NCBI RefSeq assembly: GCF_002940665.1
Contig: NZ_MIGY01000002.1
Location: 248,001-312,000, forward strand
Source of the DNA: Xanthomonas arboricola
GTDB taxonomy: Bacteria; Pseudomonadota; Gammaproteobacteria; Xanthomonadales; Xanthomonadaceae
Direction of reading: 5' to 3'
DNA: 64,000 nucleotides
Shown here piece by piece: positions 8,166 through 17,300 of this stretch (within the stretch, counting starts at the first letter, position 1; each line of letters begins with the position of its first letter). The position numbers and the translations under genes are program-made. A model generated the notes under the pieces. That model was not told the origin of the DNA and searched no databases. It worked only from the letters and a program-made list of their open reading frames with translations.

Positions 8166-8397
8166 CGGGAGCTGATCGGGCGCAACGTGATCCGAACAAC
8201 GCGTATCACGCACTGCTCTTAACTGCGCACACCGACCATCTCGACTGGTCCTTGTCCGCCACCGTCGCGGGCTCTTACGCGGCATGGATGCCGCGTAAGA
8301 GCCTACACGGACGTACTTGCGGCGTGTCCTGCGGTGGTGGGCGGACGAGGGCTCTGCAACCAAGCCGCAGATCATTCGCTCTACAAATAATCTATCA
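8166..8397. repeat. Long direct repeat, copy 2, with 16-bp perfect hairpin
   Basis: Second copy of the element at 7632-7865, in the same orientation. The central hairpin is identical: GGCTCTTACGCGGCAT at 8270-8285 and its complement at 8288-8303. The outer arms are GTCCGCCACCGTCGC and a near-complement around 8328-8345. The region from GCTGATCGGGCGCAACGTG to the end of the copy aligns almost without gaps to copy 1. It ends about 170 bases before the MHS transporter start. Confidence 0.75.
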
Positions 8398-8568
8398 ACA
8401 CTGTCCGGCGACTCCAAAGCAACCGAGATTCCGAAAGACATGAGGCTGTCATACCTGCAAAGGCAAGCAGTCACGGTTGTAACTTTTTGCAGGTCGATTG
8501 GTCTGCGCAAACCGTTGCTGCAATCTGCCAGAATCGGCCGTCTTGTCTTGTCTGGATACCGATCAACG

Positions 8569-9861
8569 ATGACTGCCGCCGCGCCGCTTGCTGCTCCCAT
8601 CAATTCGCCTGCGCGCGTGCTGTTCGCCAGTCTGATCGGCACCACCATCGAGTTCTTCGATTTCTATATCTACGCCACCGCTGCGGTGCTGGTGTTCCCC
8701 ACGCTGTTCTTTCCGGCGGGCGATGGCAGTGCGGCGATGCTGCAGTCGCTGGCGACCTTTGCGGTGGCCTTTGTCGCGCGCCCGGTGGGCTCGGCGGTGT
8801 TCGGCCATTTCGGCGACCGGATCGGACGCAAGGCCACCCTGGTGGCCGCGCTGCTGACGATGGGCCTGTCCACCGTGGCGATCGGCTTGCTGCCCAGCTA
8901 CGCCCAGATCGGCGTGTTCGCCCCTGCGCTGCTGGCGCTGTGCCGCTTTGGCCAGGGCCTGGGCCTGGGCGGCGAGTGGGGCGGGGCCGTGCTGCTTGCC
9001 ACCGAAAATGCACCGCCCGGCAAGCGCGTGTGGTACGGCATGTTTCCGCAGCTGGGTGCGCCGCTGGGCTTTCTGCTGTCCACCGGCACCTTTCTCGGCA
9101 TGGGTGCGGTACTCGACGATGCGCAGTTCATGCAATGGGGCTGGCGGGTACCGTTTCTGGCCAGCGCGTTGCTGGTGCTGACCGGCCTGTGGGTGCGCCT
9201 GAGCATCACCGAGACGCCGGATTTCCAGAAGACCCTGGACCACAAAACGCGTGTGCGCCTGCCCTTGGGTACGGTGATCTCGCAGCACTGGCCGGCGCTG
9301 ATCATCGGCACGCTGGGCGCGTTCGCCACCTTCGTGCTGTTCTACCTGATGACGGTGTTCGCGCTGGGCTACGGCACCAAGGCCTTGGGCTACGACAAGG
9401 AGCAGTTCTTGTTGTTGCAGATGGCCGGTATCGTGTTTTTCGCAATCGGTATCCCGCTCTCGGCCAGGTTCGGCGACCGACATGGCGCGCCGCTGGCGAT
9501 GATGCTGGCCAGTGTTGCGATCGTCGCGTTCGGGTTGGCATTCGCGCCGCTGTTTCAGGCCAATCACCCGCTGCAGGTACTGGCATTTTTGGGGCTGGGA
9601 TTCTTCTTCATGGGCCTGACCTACGGCCCATGCGGCACGTTGCTGGCCGAGTTGTATCCCACCGAAGTGCGCTACACCGGTGCCTCGCTGTCGTTCAACC
9701 TGGCCAGCATTCTGGGCGCGGCACCGGCGCCGTACGTGGCCACGCAACTGGCCGCGCGCTACGGTGTGCAGGCGGTGGGGCACTACCTGGGCGGTGCGGC
9801 GGTGCTGAGCCTGCTGGCGTTGGTAGTGGCCCGCAGATCGCGTCGCCGAGCTGGCGTTTGA
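8569..9861 (+). CDS. MHS-family MFS metabolite:H+ symporter
   Basis: A 430-residue, 12-helix transporter. The start is the ATG at 8569 (MTAAAPLAAPINSP); the frame is open further upstream, but that sequence belongs to the repeat region. The N-terminal ASLIGTTIEFFDFYIYATAAVLVFP is the signature of the metabolite:H+ symporter (MHS) group that includes ProP, ShiA and KgtP. VFGHFGDRIGRKATLV is the MFS loop 2-3 motif, and GGEWGGAVLLATENAP is also typical. The substrate cannot be deduced from sequence. It is flanked by repeats upstream and a 230-base gap downstream and appears monocistronic. Confidence 0.9.
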   Translation: MTAAAPLAAPINSPARVLFASLIGTTIEFFDFYIYATAAVLVFPTLFFPAGDGSAAMLQSLATFAVAFVARPVGSAVFGHFGDRIGRKATLVAALLTMGLSTVAIGLLPSYAQIGVFAPALLALCRFGQGLGLGGEWGGAVLLATENAPPGKRVWYGMFPQLGAPLGFLLSTGTFLGMGAVLDDAQFMQWGWRVPFLASALLVLTGLWVRLSITETPDFQKTLDHKTRVRLPLGTVISQHWPALIIGTLGAFATFVLFYLMTVFALGYGTKALGYDKEQFLLLQMAGIVFFAIGIPLSARFGDRHGAPLAMMLASVAIVAFGLAFAPLFQANHPLQVLAFLGLGFFFMGLTYGPCGTLLAELYPTEVRYTGASLSFNLASILGAAPAPYVATQLAARYGVQAVGHYLGGAAVLSLLALVVARRSRRRAGV

Positions 9862-10095
9862 AGGCACGCGCGGACCGCGTCATCGCTACGGCAGATCGCG
9901 CCCGGGTGCGCTTCCACGAAACTGCCTGCGTCTGCGCGGAACGAGGTGCTCGGGCCCTGGTCCAGGTCGTGCGTGCATTGACGCACCGTCGTGTTGGCGG
10001 TGCCGGTCTGCCGATCCATGGGAACGTGCCTGCGCGATGGAGCGCTACCGGCACTGCCTGTCGCGCGCAAGCACGCGCCTGTGCCGGCGTGAGCG

Positions 10096-10557
10096 CTAGC
10101 GGAACAGGCGCCTGAGCGTGCGTCCCAGCCAGTTGCCGTGCTGGTGGCTGCGCGCGAACTGGTCCAGATGCGCGATCACCTGCGGCGCATAGGCCTGGTC
10201 GTCGCCGCGGATGTGGTTGAACAACCAGCGCGAGAGCATGCTGCGGAGTTCGTCGCTGACGTCTTCGCCGGCCTGGAACCGCAGCCGGTAATCGCCGACG
10301 CGTTTGCCGAAGACCTCGTGCACGCGCTTGTGCACCAGGCTGAAGGGGTAGCCGGCTTCCTCCATCAGTTCTTCTTCGAAGGCAAAGTGCGACAGCGTGT
10401 AGTCGATCAATTCGTCGATCACCTCGGCCACTGCCAGGCGTTGCAGGCTGGCTTGCGCTGCATGCAGATGATTGATCATTTCCACGATGCGCCGGTGTTG
10501 GTGATCGATGACTTCGATCCCGGTGTTGAGGTCGTCCTGCCAGACCAGCAAAGCCAT
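10096..10557 (-). CDS. Bacteriohemerythrin
   Basis: A 153-residue non-heme di-iron oxygen-binding protein. The start is ATG 10557 ([32 protein letters not shown]). Iron ligands are visible in order: His in [12 protein letters not shown], His-x3-Glu in [14 protein letters not shown], His residues in VHKRVH, and a late His-x4-Asp in HIRGDDQAY. Length is typical for the single-domain family, plus a short basic tail. Such proteins bind or deliver oxygen in microaerobic conditions. An FNR-type promoter lies directly upstream (10587-10628), consistent with induction at low oxygen. A diguanylate cyclase gene is next upstream on the same strand. Confidence 0.92.
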   Translation of the reverse strand: MALLVWQDDLNTGIEVIDHQHRRIVEMINHLHAAQASLQRLAVAEVIDELIDYTLSHFAFEEELMEEAGYPFSLVHKRVHEVFGKRVGDYRLRFQAGEDVSDELRSMLSRWLFNHIRGDDQAYAPQVIAHLDQFARSHQHGNWLGRTLRRLFR

Positions 10558-10586
10558 CGTTCGCCCTTGTTCCCTACGATGAGGGC

Positions 10587-10628
10587 ACGATAGGCGCGCG
10601 CGCTCGCCAGCGCGTTGATCTGGATCAA
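10587..10628 (-). promoter_or_regulatory. FNR/ANR-type box and -10 element of the bacteriohemerythrin gene
   Basis: The sequence TTGATCTGGATCAA at 10615-10628 is a perfect match to the FNR/ANR consensus TTGAT-N4-ATCAA. On the minus strand it is followed after exactly 22 bases by TATCGT (10592-10587), a plausible -10 hexamer. That spacing is what a class II activator site centred at -41.5 requires. It predicts a start near 10580 and a leader of about 23 bases with a purine-rich ribosome-binding site. The regulator is not in the window. Confidence 0.7.
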
Positions 10629-10739
10629 ATCCGGCCGCGGCGCGCGGGCGGCGTCCGCGCTGCTGGGCGATGCGGTGTTGCCGGCGATAGCGCCGGATCG
10701 GGCACGCTGCCAGCCGTGCAGCGCGCGAGCCTGCGGCAG

Positions 10740-12038
10740 TCAGTTGGCCAGACGTACCTGGTTGCGACCACCGGCCTTGGCCAGGTACAGATACTTGTCC
10801 GCTTCGCCCAGCAGATGGTGCAGCGACTGGCCGTCTTCGGTGGCGATGCACACGCCGATGCTCACCGTCATGCTGAGGGTTTCGTCGCCGATCCGCACGC
10901 GCAGCGCGCTGATGCGTTCGCGCAGGGTTTCGAAGTAACTGGCGGCGTTGTCGGCATCCAGCCCAGGGACCAGCAGGCAGAATTCTTCGCCGCCGAAACG
11001 TGCCACCAGATCCTGTGGCCGCGCGTGACTGGAGACTGATGCGGCCACTGCCCGCAGCGCCTGGTCGCCAGCTTCGTGGCCCCAGGTGTCGTTGATGTGC
11101 TTGAAATGGTCGATGTCCAGCATTGCCGCAGTGACCGTCTGGTCCTGCGACATCAAGGTCGGGATCACCCGCTGGCTTTGTTCGAGGAAATAGCGCCGGT
11201 TGGGCAAGCCGGTCAGGAAATCGCGAGTGGCCAGGTCCTGCAGCGTGCCAATCAATTCCAGCTGGTCCACATTCTGCGACACGCGGCAGAAGAACTCTTC
11301 GCGCGAAAACGGCTTGCGCAGGAAATCGTTGGCGCCATTTTTCAGGAAGCGCGGGATCAGCGACGAGTCGCTTTTGCCGGAGATGCCGATCACGGCGACC
11401 TTGTCGCGCGAACGGACCGCACGCAGCCTGCGGGTGAATTCCACCCCTTCCATGCCGGGCATTTCCTGGTCGACGATGGTCAGGCGGATATCGGGATCGC
11501 GCTCGATCGCCTGCAGGCCGGCTGCACCGTCCGCTGCCAGCACCACGCGGTAGCCGTACATCGACAGCAACGCGGCCGCATAGGTGCGGGCGGACAAGGA
11601 ATCGTCCACCACCAGCGCCGCGATGCGGCGGTTGCGCTCCAGGCGCTGCACCAGCCACGCCAGATATTCGATGCTGCCGGGCGCGTTCTTGAGGACGTAG
11701 TCGATGATCTGCTTCTGCAGCACGCGCTGGCGCAGATCCTCGTCGTAGACGCCGCTGACCACCACGGTGGGCAGTTTGCGCGAGAGGAAAAATTCCACGA
11801 CCTTGTCGCGGTCGCCATCCACCAACACCAGGCCGGTCAGAACCAGAAACCAGCCGTCTTCTTCGTCGAGCACACGGGCGGCTTCTGCCAGGGTCGACAC
11901 GACCGTGACCGGCAGCTCCACGCGTTGCTCGATGGCTTCGCGCAGCATGCTGGTGAAGGTGCGCGAATTCTCCACCAGCAACACGCGTTGCGGCAGGACT
12001 GCGCTTTCACTATTGCGATGTAGGGTACCTGGGGGCAT
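10740..12038 (-). CDS. Diguanylate cyclase with two receiver domains (REC-REC-GGDEF)
   Basis: A 432-residue cytoplasmic response regulator that should make cyclic di-GMP. The first REC (about residues 18-135) is degenerate: the position of the phosphorylated Asp reads [12 protein letters not shown]. The second REC (about 140-260) keeps [18 protein letters not shown] with the phosphoacceptor Asp, and RKPFS with the conserved Lys. The GGDEF domain has [13 protein letters not shown] at its start and the active-site motif RFGGEEF. An RxxD inhibitory site (RPQD) sits five residues before GGEEF, so product feedback should be intact. Its position next to the hemerythrin suggests, but does not prove, a link between oxygen and c-di-GMP. 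It starts 97 bases after the puuB stop on the same strand. Confidence 0.93.
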   Translation of the reverse strand: MPPGTLHRNSESAVLPQRVLLVENSRTFTSMLREAIEQRVELPVTVVSTLAEAARVLDEEDGWFLVLTGLVLVDGDRDKVVEFFLSRKLPTVVVSGVYDEDLRQRVLQKQIIDYVLKNAPGSIEYLAWLVQRLERNRRIAALVVDDSLSARTYAAALLSMYGYRVVLAADGAAGLQAIERDPDIRLTIVDQEMPGMEGVEFTRRLRAVRSRDKVAVIGISGKSDSSLIPRFLKNGANDFLRKPFSREEFFCRVSQNVDQLELIGTLQDLATRDFLTGLPNRRYFLEQSQRVIPTLMSQDQTVTAAMLDIDHFKHINDTWGHEAGDQALRAVAASVSSHARPQDLVARFGGEEFCLLVPGLDADNAASYFETLRERISALRVRIGDETLSMTVSIGVCIATEDGQSLHHLLGEADKYLYLAKAGGRNQVRLAN

Positions 12039-12134
12039 CGGCTGGCCGTGCGGATCGAACCGTCCTACCCGCTAACGGCCCTGCTCGCCAAAACTTGAGC
12101 GCCGCGTCTCAACGTGTCCAAGACAGCAGTTGGT

Positions 12135-13451
12135 TCACCACAACGCATCGCGTAACCGGTACCAGCTCATCGCGGCCACCAGCAGCGGCGTGCGCAGCAG
12201 GCGCCCACCGGGGAAAGGCCGATGCCGAATGCGCGCGAACACATCCAGCCGTCGGCTCTGGCCGGCGATGGCCTCGGCGATGACCTGGCCGGCCAGGCCG
12301 GTGGCGGCGACGCCATGCCCGGAGAATCCCTGGGCGAAATAGACGTTGGACGCCAGCCGGCCCCAATGCGGGGCGCGATTGCGCGAGATGTCCACGTCGC
12401 CGCCCCACAGCGTTTCCAGCGGCACGTCGTGCAGCTGAGGGAAGACCGTGTGCATGCGTCGGGTCATCAGCCGATCCAGGCCGGGCGGCGGACGCGCGGA
12501 ATAACTGGCGCGTCCGCCGAACAGCAGCCGGTGGTCGGCGCTGAGCCGGTAATAGTCCAGTGCCCGGTTGGTGTCGGCGACCGCCATGTCGTTGGCGATC
12601 AGCGCGCGCGCGCGGGCCTGGCCCAACGGCGGCGTCGCGCCGACATAGGTGCCGACCGGCATGATGCGGCGTTCCAGCGCTGTGGCAATGTCGTGCAGCA
12701 GGGCGTTTCCGGCGATCACGCCGAACTCGGCGCTGACGCTGCCCTGGTCGGTCTGCATCGTCACGCGCTCGCCGTGTTCCAGCCGGGTAACCGCCGAGCC
12801 CTCGTGGATGCGTACGCCTGCCGCCAGCGCTGCGCGTGCCAGGCCCAGTGCATAGGCCAGCGGATGCAGATGGCCGCTGGCCGGGTCGAACATCGCACCC
12901 AGGTAGAGCGGGCTGTCCAGCACCTGCCGCGTCTGCGCGCGGTCCCACCATTCCAACGGATAGTCGTAGCGCTCGGCCATGCGCACGATGCCGTGCTGCA
13001 GGGCCTGCACCTGGCGCGGTTTCAGTGGCACATGGGCGTGACCGTCGCGCCAGTCGCAGGCGATGGCGTGGCGTGCGATGCGCGCGCGCAGCAAGCGCAT
13101 GCCGTCGCGCGAGAAGTCGAACAGCAGCCGCGCGTCGGCATCGCCGACCAGCGCTTCCAGGGTTTCCTGCTCGCAGCCGTAGCCGACGATGGCCTGGCCG
13201 CCATTGCGTCCGGAGGCGCCCCAGCCGACGCGCCTGGCTTCCAGCACGATGACCTTGTAGCCGGCCTCGGCCAGGGCAAGCGCGGCGGTGAGGCCGGTGT
13301 AGCCGGCGCCGAGGATGCAGACATCGGCACGTTGGGCGCCCTGCAGGTGTGGTTGCTCCGGCAAGGCCGGCGTGCTGCGGGCGTACCAGCTGTCGGGATA
13401 GCCATTGCCCCGCGGATCGGCAGGCCTTAGCCATGTGGCCGGGCCGTCCAT
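12135..13451 (-). CDS. puuB: FAD-dependent gamma-glutamylputrescine oxidoreductase (PuuB-like)
   Basis: A 438-residue DAO-family flavoenzyme. The dinucleotide-binding motif is ADVCILGAGYTGLTAALALAEAGY near residues 43-66, followed by GWGASGRNGGQ, the FAD-binding loop typical of PuuB/OrdL proteins. The C-terminal GFSGHGVAATGLAGQVIAEAIAG is the second FAD motif. The ATG at 13451 overlaps the puuA stop by one base (TGATG); a GTG three bases earlier is an alternative. Translational coupling to a gamma-glutamylputrescine synthetase-like gene supports oxidation of gamma-glutamylputrescine to the aldehyde. Confidence 0.85.
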   Translation of the reverse strand: MDGPATWLRPADPRGNGYPDSWYARSTPALPEQPHLQGAQRADVCILGAGYTGLTAALALAEAGYKVIVLEARRVGWGASGRNGGQAIVGYGCEQETLEALVGDADARLLFDFSRDGMRLLRARIARHAIACDWRDGHAHVPLKPRQVQALQHGIVRMAERYDYPLEWWDRAQTRQVLDSPLYLGAMFDPASGHLHPLAYALGLARAALAAGVRIHEGSAVTRLEHGERVTMQTDQGSVSAEFGVIAGNALLHDIATALERRIMPVGTYVGATPPLGQARARALIANDMAVADTNRALDYYRLSADHRLLFGGRASYSARPPPGLDRLMTRRMHTVFPQLHDVPLETLWGGDVDISRNRAPHWGRLASNVYFAQGFSGHGVAATGLAGQVIAEAIAGQSRRLDVFARIRHRPFPGGRLLRTPLLVAAMSWYRLRDALW

Positions 13452-14845
13452 CACACGATCCGCAGGTACCAGGCGTAGTCCAGATCCGGCACCAGCGCCT
13501 GGTAGTCGAGCAGCTCGCGTTGTTTCTGCCGTCCGAACACGTGCTGGAACTGGCTGCCGAACTGCGCGCCGACAAAGTCGCTGGCGCCGAATGCATCCAC
13601 CGCGGCCTGCCAGGTACGCGGCCGGAAGACCGATTGCGCGTAGGCATTGCCGGTGACTGGCGCGCTGGGCTCGCAGGGATGTTGCAGGCCGTCCAGCAGG
13701 GCGGCGAGCATGGCAGCGGCGGCCAGGTACGGGTTGGCATCGGCGCCGGCGATGCGATGCTCGATGCGGGTATTGCGGGCATCGCTATGCGGGATACGCA
13801 GCGCCACGGTGCGGTTGTTGAAACCCCAGCTCGCATCCAGCGGCACGAAGGCGTTGCTGACGAACCTGCGGTAACTGTTGGCGTGCGGCGCGAACAGCAG
13901 CAGCGAGGCATCGGCGTGCCGCTGCAGGCCGGCGATGGCATGGCGCAGGCGGTTGGCGGGTGCATCGACGCTGCCGGCAAATACATTGTGCCCGTCGATA
14001 TCGAGCAGGCTCACGTGCAGGTGCAGGCCGCTGCCGGCCTGGCCGGGAAACGGCTTGGCCATGAAGCTTGCGAGCTTGCCCTGCTGTTGCGCGATCGCCT
14101 TGATGGTGCGCTTGAGCAGGATCGCCTCATCGCAGGCGGCCACTGCATCGGTGCGATGCTGCAGGTTGATTTCGAACTGGCCGGGCGCATATTCGGCCAC
14201 GGCGGTGTCGGCCGGGATGCCTTGCAGGCGGCAGGCGGCAGTCACCGCATCGGTAAACGCACGCTGGTCGTCCAGGTCCTGCAGCGAATACACCTGGGTG
14301 CTGTCGCTGCGCTCACCGGTCTGCGGATCGCGCGGCGTCTGCGGGCGTCCTTGCGCATCGGGTACCGCATCGAACAGGTAGAACTCCAGTTCCACTGCAA
14401 TGACCGGGGTCAGGCCGACTGCGGCAAAGCCGTGCAGCACGCGCTGCAATACCGCACGCGGTGCGACCTCGAACACGCCGCCGTCCGGCTGATGCATCGC
14501 CAGCAGCAGCTGCGCCATCGGCCGCGGTGCCCACGGCACGGGGCGCAGCGAACCTGCGATGGGCCGGCAGACGCGATCGGCATCGCCGATCGCATAGCCC
14601 AGCCCGGTTTCCTCGACGGTGTTGCCGGTGATGTCGGTGGCGATCAGCGACATCGGCAGGCACACGCCATCGCGATAGACCTTGCCCAGGACCTCGGCTG
14701 TCACACGTTTGCCGCGCAGCACGCCATTGGTGTCGGGCAACAGCAGATCGACCGCTTCGCAGCCATCGATACGCGCCAGCGTGGCGGCATCGGCGGCGGG
14801 CAAGCACGCGACGGAGTTCTCGGAAGCCATGGGCACCACCTGCAA
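13451..14845 (-). CDS. puuA: Glutamine synthetase-family gamma-glutamylpolyamine synthetase, paralogue 1
   Basis: A 464-residue GS-fold ligase that joins glutamate to a polyamine amine at the expense of ATP. Family segments are seen in order: LLLPDTNGVLRGKRV near residue 35, VELEFYLF (metal-binding Glu) near 150, AEYAPGQFEINLQH near 222, SGLHLHVSL near 273, and NRTVALRIPHS with RIEHRIAGADANPYLAAAAML near 345-385. The arrangement is that of PuuA rather than GlnA; no adenylylation-type C-terminus was noted. ATGs exist at 14845 and 14830. It is the first gene of the puuA-puuB pair and is divergent from puuD. Confidence 0.87.
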   Translation of the reverse strand: MQVVPMASENSVACLPAADAATLARIDGCEAVDLLLPDTNGVLRGKRVTAEVLGKVYRDGVCLPMSLIATDITGNTVEETGLGYAIGDADRVCRPIAGSLRPVPWAPRPMAQLLLAMHQPDGGVFEVAPRAVLQRVLHGFAAVGLTPVIAVELEFYLFDAVPDAQGRPQTPRDPQTGERSDSTQVYSLQDLDDQRAFTDAVTAACRLQGIPADTAVAEYAPGQFEINLQHRTDAVAACDEAILLKRTIKAIAQQQGKLASFMAKPFPGQAGSGLHLHVSLLDIDGHNVFAGSVDAPANRLRHAIAGLQRHADASLLLFAPHANSYRRFVSNAFVPLDASWGFNNRTVALRIPHSDARNTRIEHRIAGADANPYLAAAAMLAALLDGLQHPCEPSAPVTGNAYAQSVFRPRTWQAAVDAFGASDFVGAQFGSQFQHVFGRQKQRELLDYQALVPDLDYAWYLRIV

Positions 14846-15119
14846 GGTCGCCGCTCAGACTAGCAAAGCACAGGTGATCTTTCGCGGCGTGCGCCTGTCG
14901 CCCCTGGCAATGCTGGTGGCCGCACGGTAAGTTCGCAGGCATCCTCGACGCACCCCATCGACCCATGGCGAACACACGCTGACGCGTCGTCGCGGTCGGA
15001 GGGATGCAGGTGACGCGCAAGACGCCAGCAGCGCGCCGATAGGTGGCGCGCACACTGCCCACGCTTGGCCTGATGGCGAGCGCGCGCGTGATGCAGCAGC
15101 GTTCAACCGGGAGATCCGC
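14846..15119. other. Divergent control region between puuA-puuB and puuD-puuA2
   Basis: A 274-base gap between two diverging parts of the polyamine island, so both promoters must lie here. A GGGAG ribosome-binding site precedes puuD at about 15107. I did not find a convincing palindromic operator. No PuuR-like repressor gene is in the window. Confidence 0.5.
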
Positions 15120-15875
15120 ATGGCTGTCGTTCCACTGGTCGGGTTGCCGACCGATCGCATCCAGCAAGGGCCGCATCCGTTTCTGGCCACCGGCGAGAAG
15201 TACATCCGCGCGGTGGTGGACGCGGCCGGCGCAATGCCGGTGCTGTTGCCGAGCCTGCAACCCACGCTGGATGCGCGCGCCTGGCTGGATCGCCTGGATG
15301 GCCTGTTGCTGACCGGTGCGGTGAGCAATGTCGAGCCGCATCACTACAGCGACGAGCCGAGCTGGGAGGGCAATCCGCACGACCCGGCGCGCGATGCCAC
15401 CAGCCTGGGGCTGATTCCGCAGGCACTTGCGCGTGGCCTGCCGGTGCTGGCGATCTGCCGCGGGCTGCAGGAGGTCAACGTGGCGCTGGGCGGGCGCCTG
15501 CACCAACGCGTGCATGACGTGCCCGGTCTGCTTGATCACCGCGAAGACCGTGCCGCGCCGCTGGACACGCAGTACGGCCCGGCGCATCCGGTGCAGCTGC
15601 ATGCCGGCGGCCTGCTGGCAAGCATGAGCGGCAGCGCGCAGGTCGCGGTGAACTCGCTGCACGGGCAGGGCATTGCGCGCTTGGCCGACGGCTTGGCGAT
15701 CGAAGCCACCGCGCCGGATGGCCTGATCGAAGCCTTTCGCGGCTCCGGGCCGGGCTTTCTGCTCGCGGTGCAGTGGCATCCTGAGTGGCGTGTCACGCAG
15801 CATCCGTTTTACCGTGCCATCTTTCAGGCCTTCGGCGAGGCCTGTCGCCAGTATGCCGCCCGACGCGGTCAGTGA
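15120..15875 (+). CDS. puuD: Gamma-glutamyl-gamma-aminobutyrate hydrolase (PuuD-like)
   Basis: A 251-residue class I glutamine amidotransferase-like hydrolase that releases GABA from gamma-glutamyl-GABA. The nucleophile is Cys113 in LAICRGLQEVNVALGG, and the catalytic His-x-Glu is in VQWHPEWR near residue 220. NSLHGQGIARL is also typical of the PuuD family. The length matches E. coli PuuD. It is followed after six bases by a second puuA-like gene, forming the plus-strand arm of the polyamine island. Confidence 0.93.
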   Translation: MAVVPLVGLPTDRIQQGPHPFLATGEKYIRAVVDAAGAMPVLLPSLQPTLDARAWLDRLDGLLLTGAVSNVEPHHYSDEPSWEGNPHDPARDATSLGLIPQALARGLPVLAICRGLQEVNVALGGRLHQRVHDVPGLLDHREDRAAPLDTQYGPAHPVQLHAGGLLASMSGSAQVAVNSLHGQGIARLADGLAIEATAPDGLIEAFRGSGPGFLLAVQWHPEWRVTQHPFYRAIFQAFGEACRQYAARRGQ

Positions 15876-15881
15876 GGTTGC

Positions 15882-17267
15882 ATGTCCATCCGCACACGTT
15901 CGCGCATCTCCAGGCCCAAACAGCCCGAGAGCGCGCTGCGCCGCTGGCTCAAGGAGCGCCACATCACCGAGGTCGAATGCCTGGTGCCGGACATCACCGG
16001 CAACGCACGGGGCAAGATCATCCCGGCGGACAAGTTCTCGCACGACTATGGCACCCGCCTGCCGGAAGGCATCTTCGCCACCACCGTCACCGGCGATGTC
16101 CCGGACGATTACGACGAGCTGACCTCGCCATCGGATTCGGACATGCATCTGCGCCCGGATGCGTCCACCGTGCGCATGGTGCCGTGGGCGGCCGACCCCA
16201 CCGCGCAGGTCATCCACGATTGCTACACCAAGGACGGGCAACCGCATGAGCTTGCCCCGCGCAATGTGCTGCGGCGGGTGCTGGACGCGTATGCCGAGGC
16301 CAGGCTGCAACCGGTCGTGGCGCCGGAGCTGGAGTTCTTCCTGGTGCAGAAGAACACCGATCCGGACTTTCCGTTGCTGCCGCCGGCCGGGCGCTCGGGT
16401 CGCCCGGAGACTGCGCGGCAATCGTATTCGATCGATGCGGTCAACGAGTTCGACCCGATCCTGGACCTGATGTACGACTACTGCGATGCGATGGAATTGG
16501 ACGTGGATACGCTGATCCATGAATCCGGCGCCGCGCAGCTGGAGGTCAACTTCACCCACGCCGACGCGCTTTCGCGCGCCGATCAGGTGTTCCTGTTCAA
16601 GCGCACCATGCGCGAGGCCGCGTTGCGGCACGGCGTGTATGCGACGTTTCTGGCCAAACCGATGGAGACCGAGCCGGGCAGTGCGATGCATATCCATCAA
16701 AGCCTGCTGCATGCAGGCACCGGCAAGAACGTGTTCAGCGGCAAACGCGAAGGCGGCTTCAGCGATACCTTCGCGCAGTATCTCGGTGGCCTGCAGAAAT
16801 ACATCCCGATGGCGATGGGATTGCTGGCGCCCAACGTCAATTCCTACCGGCGGCTGATGTTCGGCGAGGTGTCGCCGAGCAATGTGCTATGGGGCTTCGA
16901 CAATCGCACCTGCGGGCTGCGTGTGCCGATCGATGTACCGCAGAACATGCGGGTGGAAAGCCGCTTTGCGGGCTCCGATGCCAATCCATATCTGGCGATG
17001 GCGGCGACCCTGGCCTGCGGCTTGCTCGGCATCCGCGAGAGGCTCGAACCGACCGCGCCGATCAGCAGCAACGGCAAGCAGCAGGGCTACGGTCTGCCAC
17101 GCTCGCTGGGCGAGGCGCTGGACGGACTGGAGGGCTGCGAGGCCTTGCAGGAAATGCTGGGGCGGCGCTTCGTGCGCGCCTACATTTCGGTCAAGCGCAA
17201 GGAATACGAGACGTTCTTCCGGGTGATCAGCTCGTGGGAGCGGGAGTTCCTGTTGTTGAATGTGTGA
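15882..17267 (+). CDS. puuA: Glutamine synthetase-family gamma-glutamylpolyamine synthetase, paralogue 2
   Basis: A 461-residue GS-fold ligase. Visible segments are VECLVPDITGNARGKIIPADKF near residue 30, APELEFFLVQ near 148, ESGAAQLEVNFTHAD near 212, GSAMHIHQSL near 266, NRTCGLRVPID and RVESRFAGSDANPYLAMAATLACG near 345-375. It is clearly different from the paralogue at 13451-14845, with which it shares only the family motifs. Two divergent PuuA copies may act on different amines (for example putrescine and spermidine or a monoamine), which is inference. It is transcribed with puuD; a repeat lies in the 200-base gap before the aminotransferase. Confidence 0.88.
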   Translation: MSIRTRSRISRPKQPESALRRWLKERHITEVECLVPDITGNARGKIIPADKFSHDYGTRLPEGIFATTVTGDVPDDYDELTSPSDSDMHLRPDASTVRMVPWAADPTAQVIHDCYTKDGQPHELAPRNVLRRVLDAYAEARLQPVVAPELEFFLVQKNTDPDFPLLPPAGRSGRPETARQSYSIDAVNEFDPILDLMYDYCDAMELDVDTLIHESGAAQLEVNFTHADALSRADQVFLFKRTMREAALRHGVYATFLAKPMETEPGSAMHIHQSLLHAGTGKNVFSGKREGGFSDTFAQYLGGLQKYIPMAMGLLAPNVNSYRRLMFGEVSPSNVLWGFDNRTCGLRVPIDVPQNMRVESRFAGSDANPYLAMAATLACGLLGIRERLEPTAPISSNGKQQGYGLPRSLGEALDGLEGCEALQEMLGRRFVRAYISVKRKEYETFFRVISSWEREFLLLNV

Positions 17268-17300
17268 GACGCGTGCGCTCCGCGCCGCTCGCCGCGCCGT

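Noticed and set aside
7594-8568. CRISPR-like array in the repeat region
   Set aside because: The repeats are few, long, palindromic and irregularly spaced; there are no regular spacers and no cas genes.
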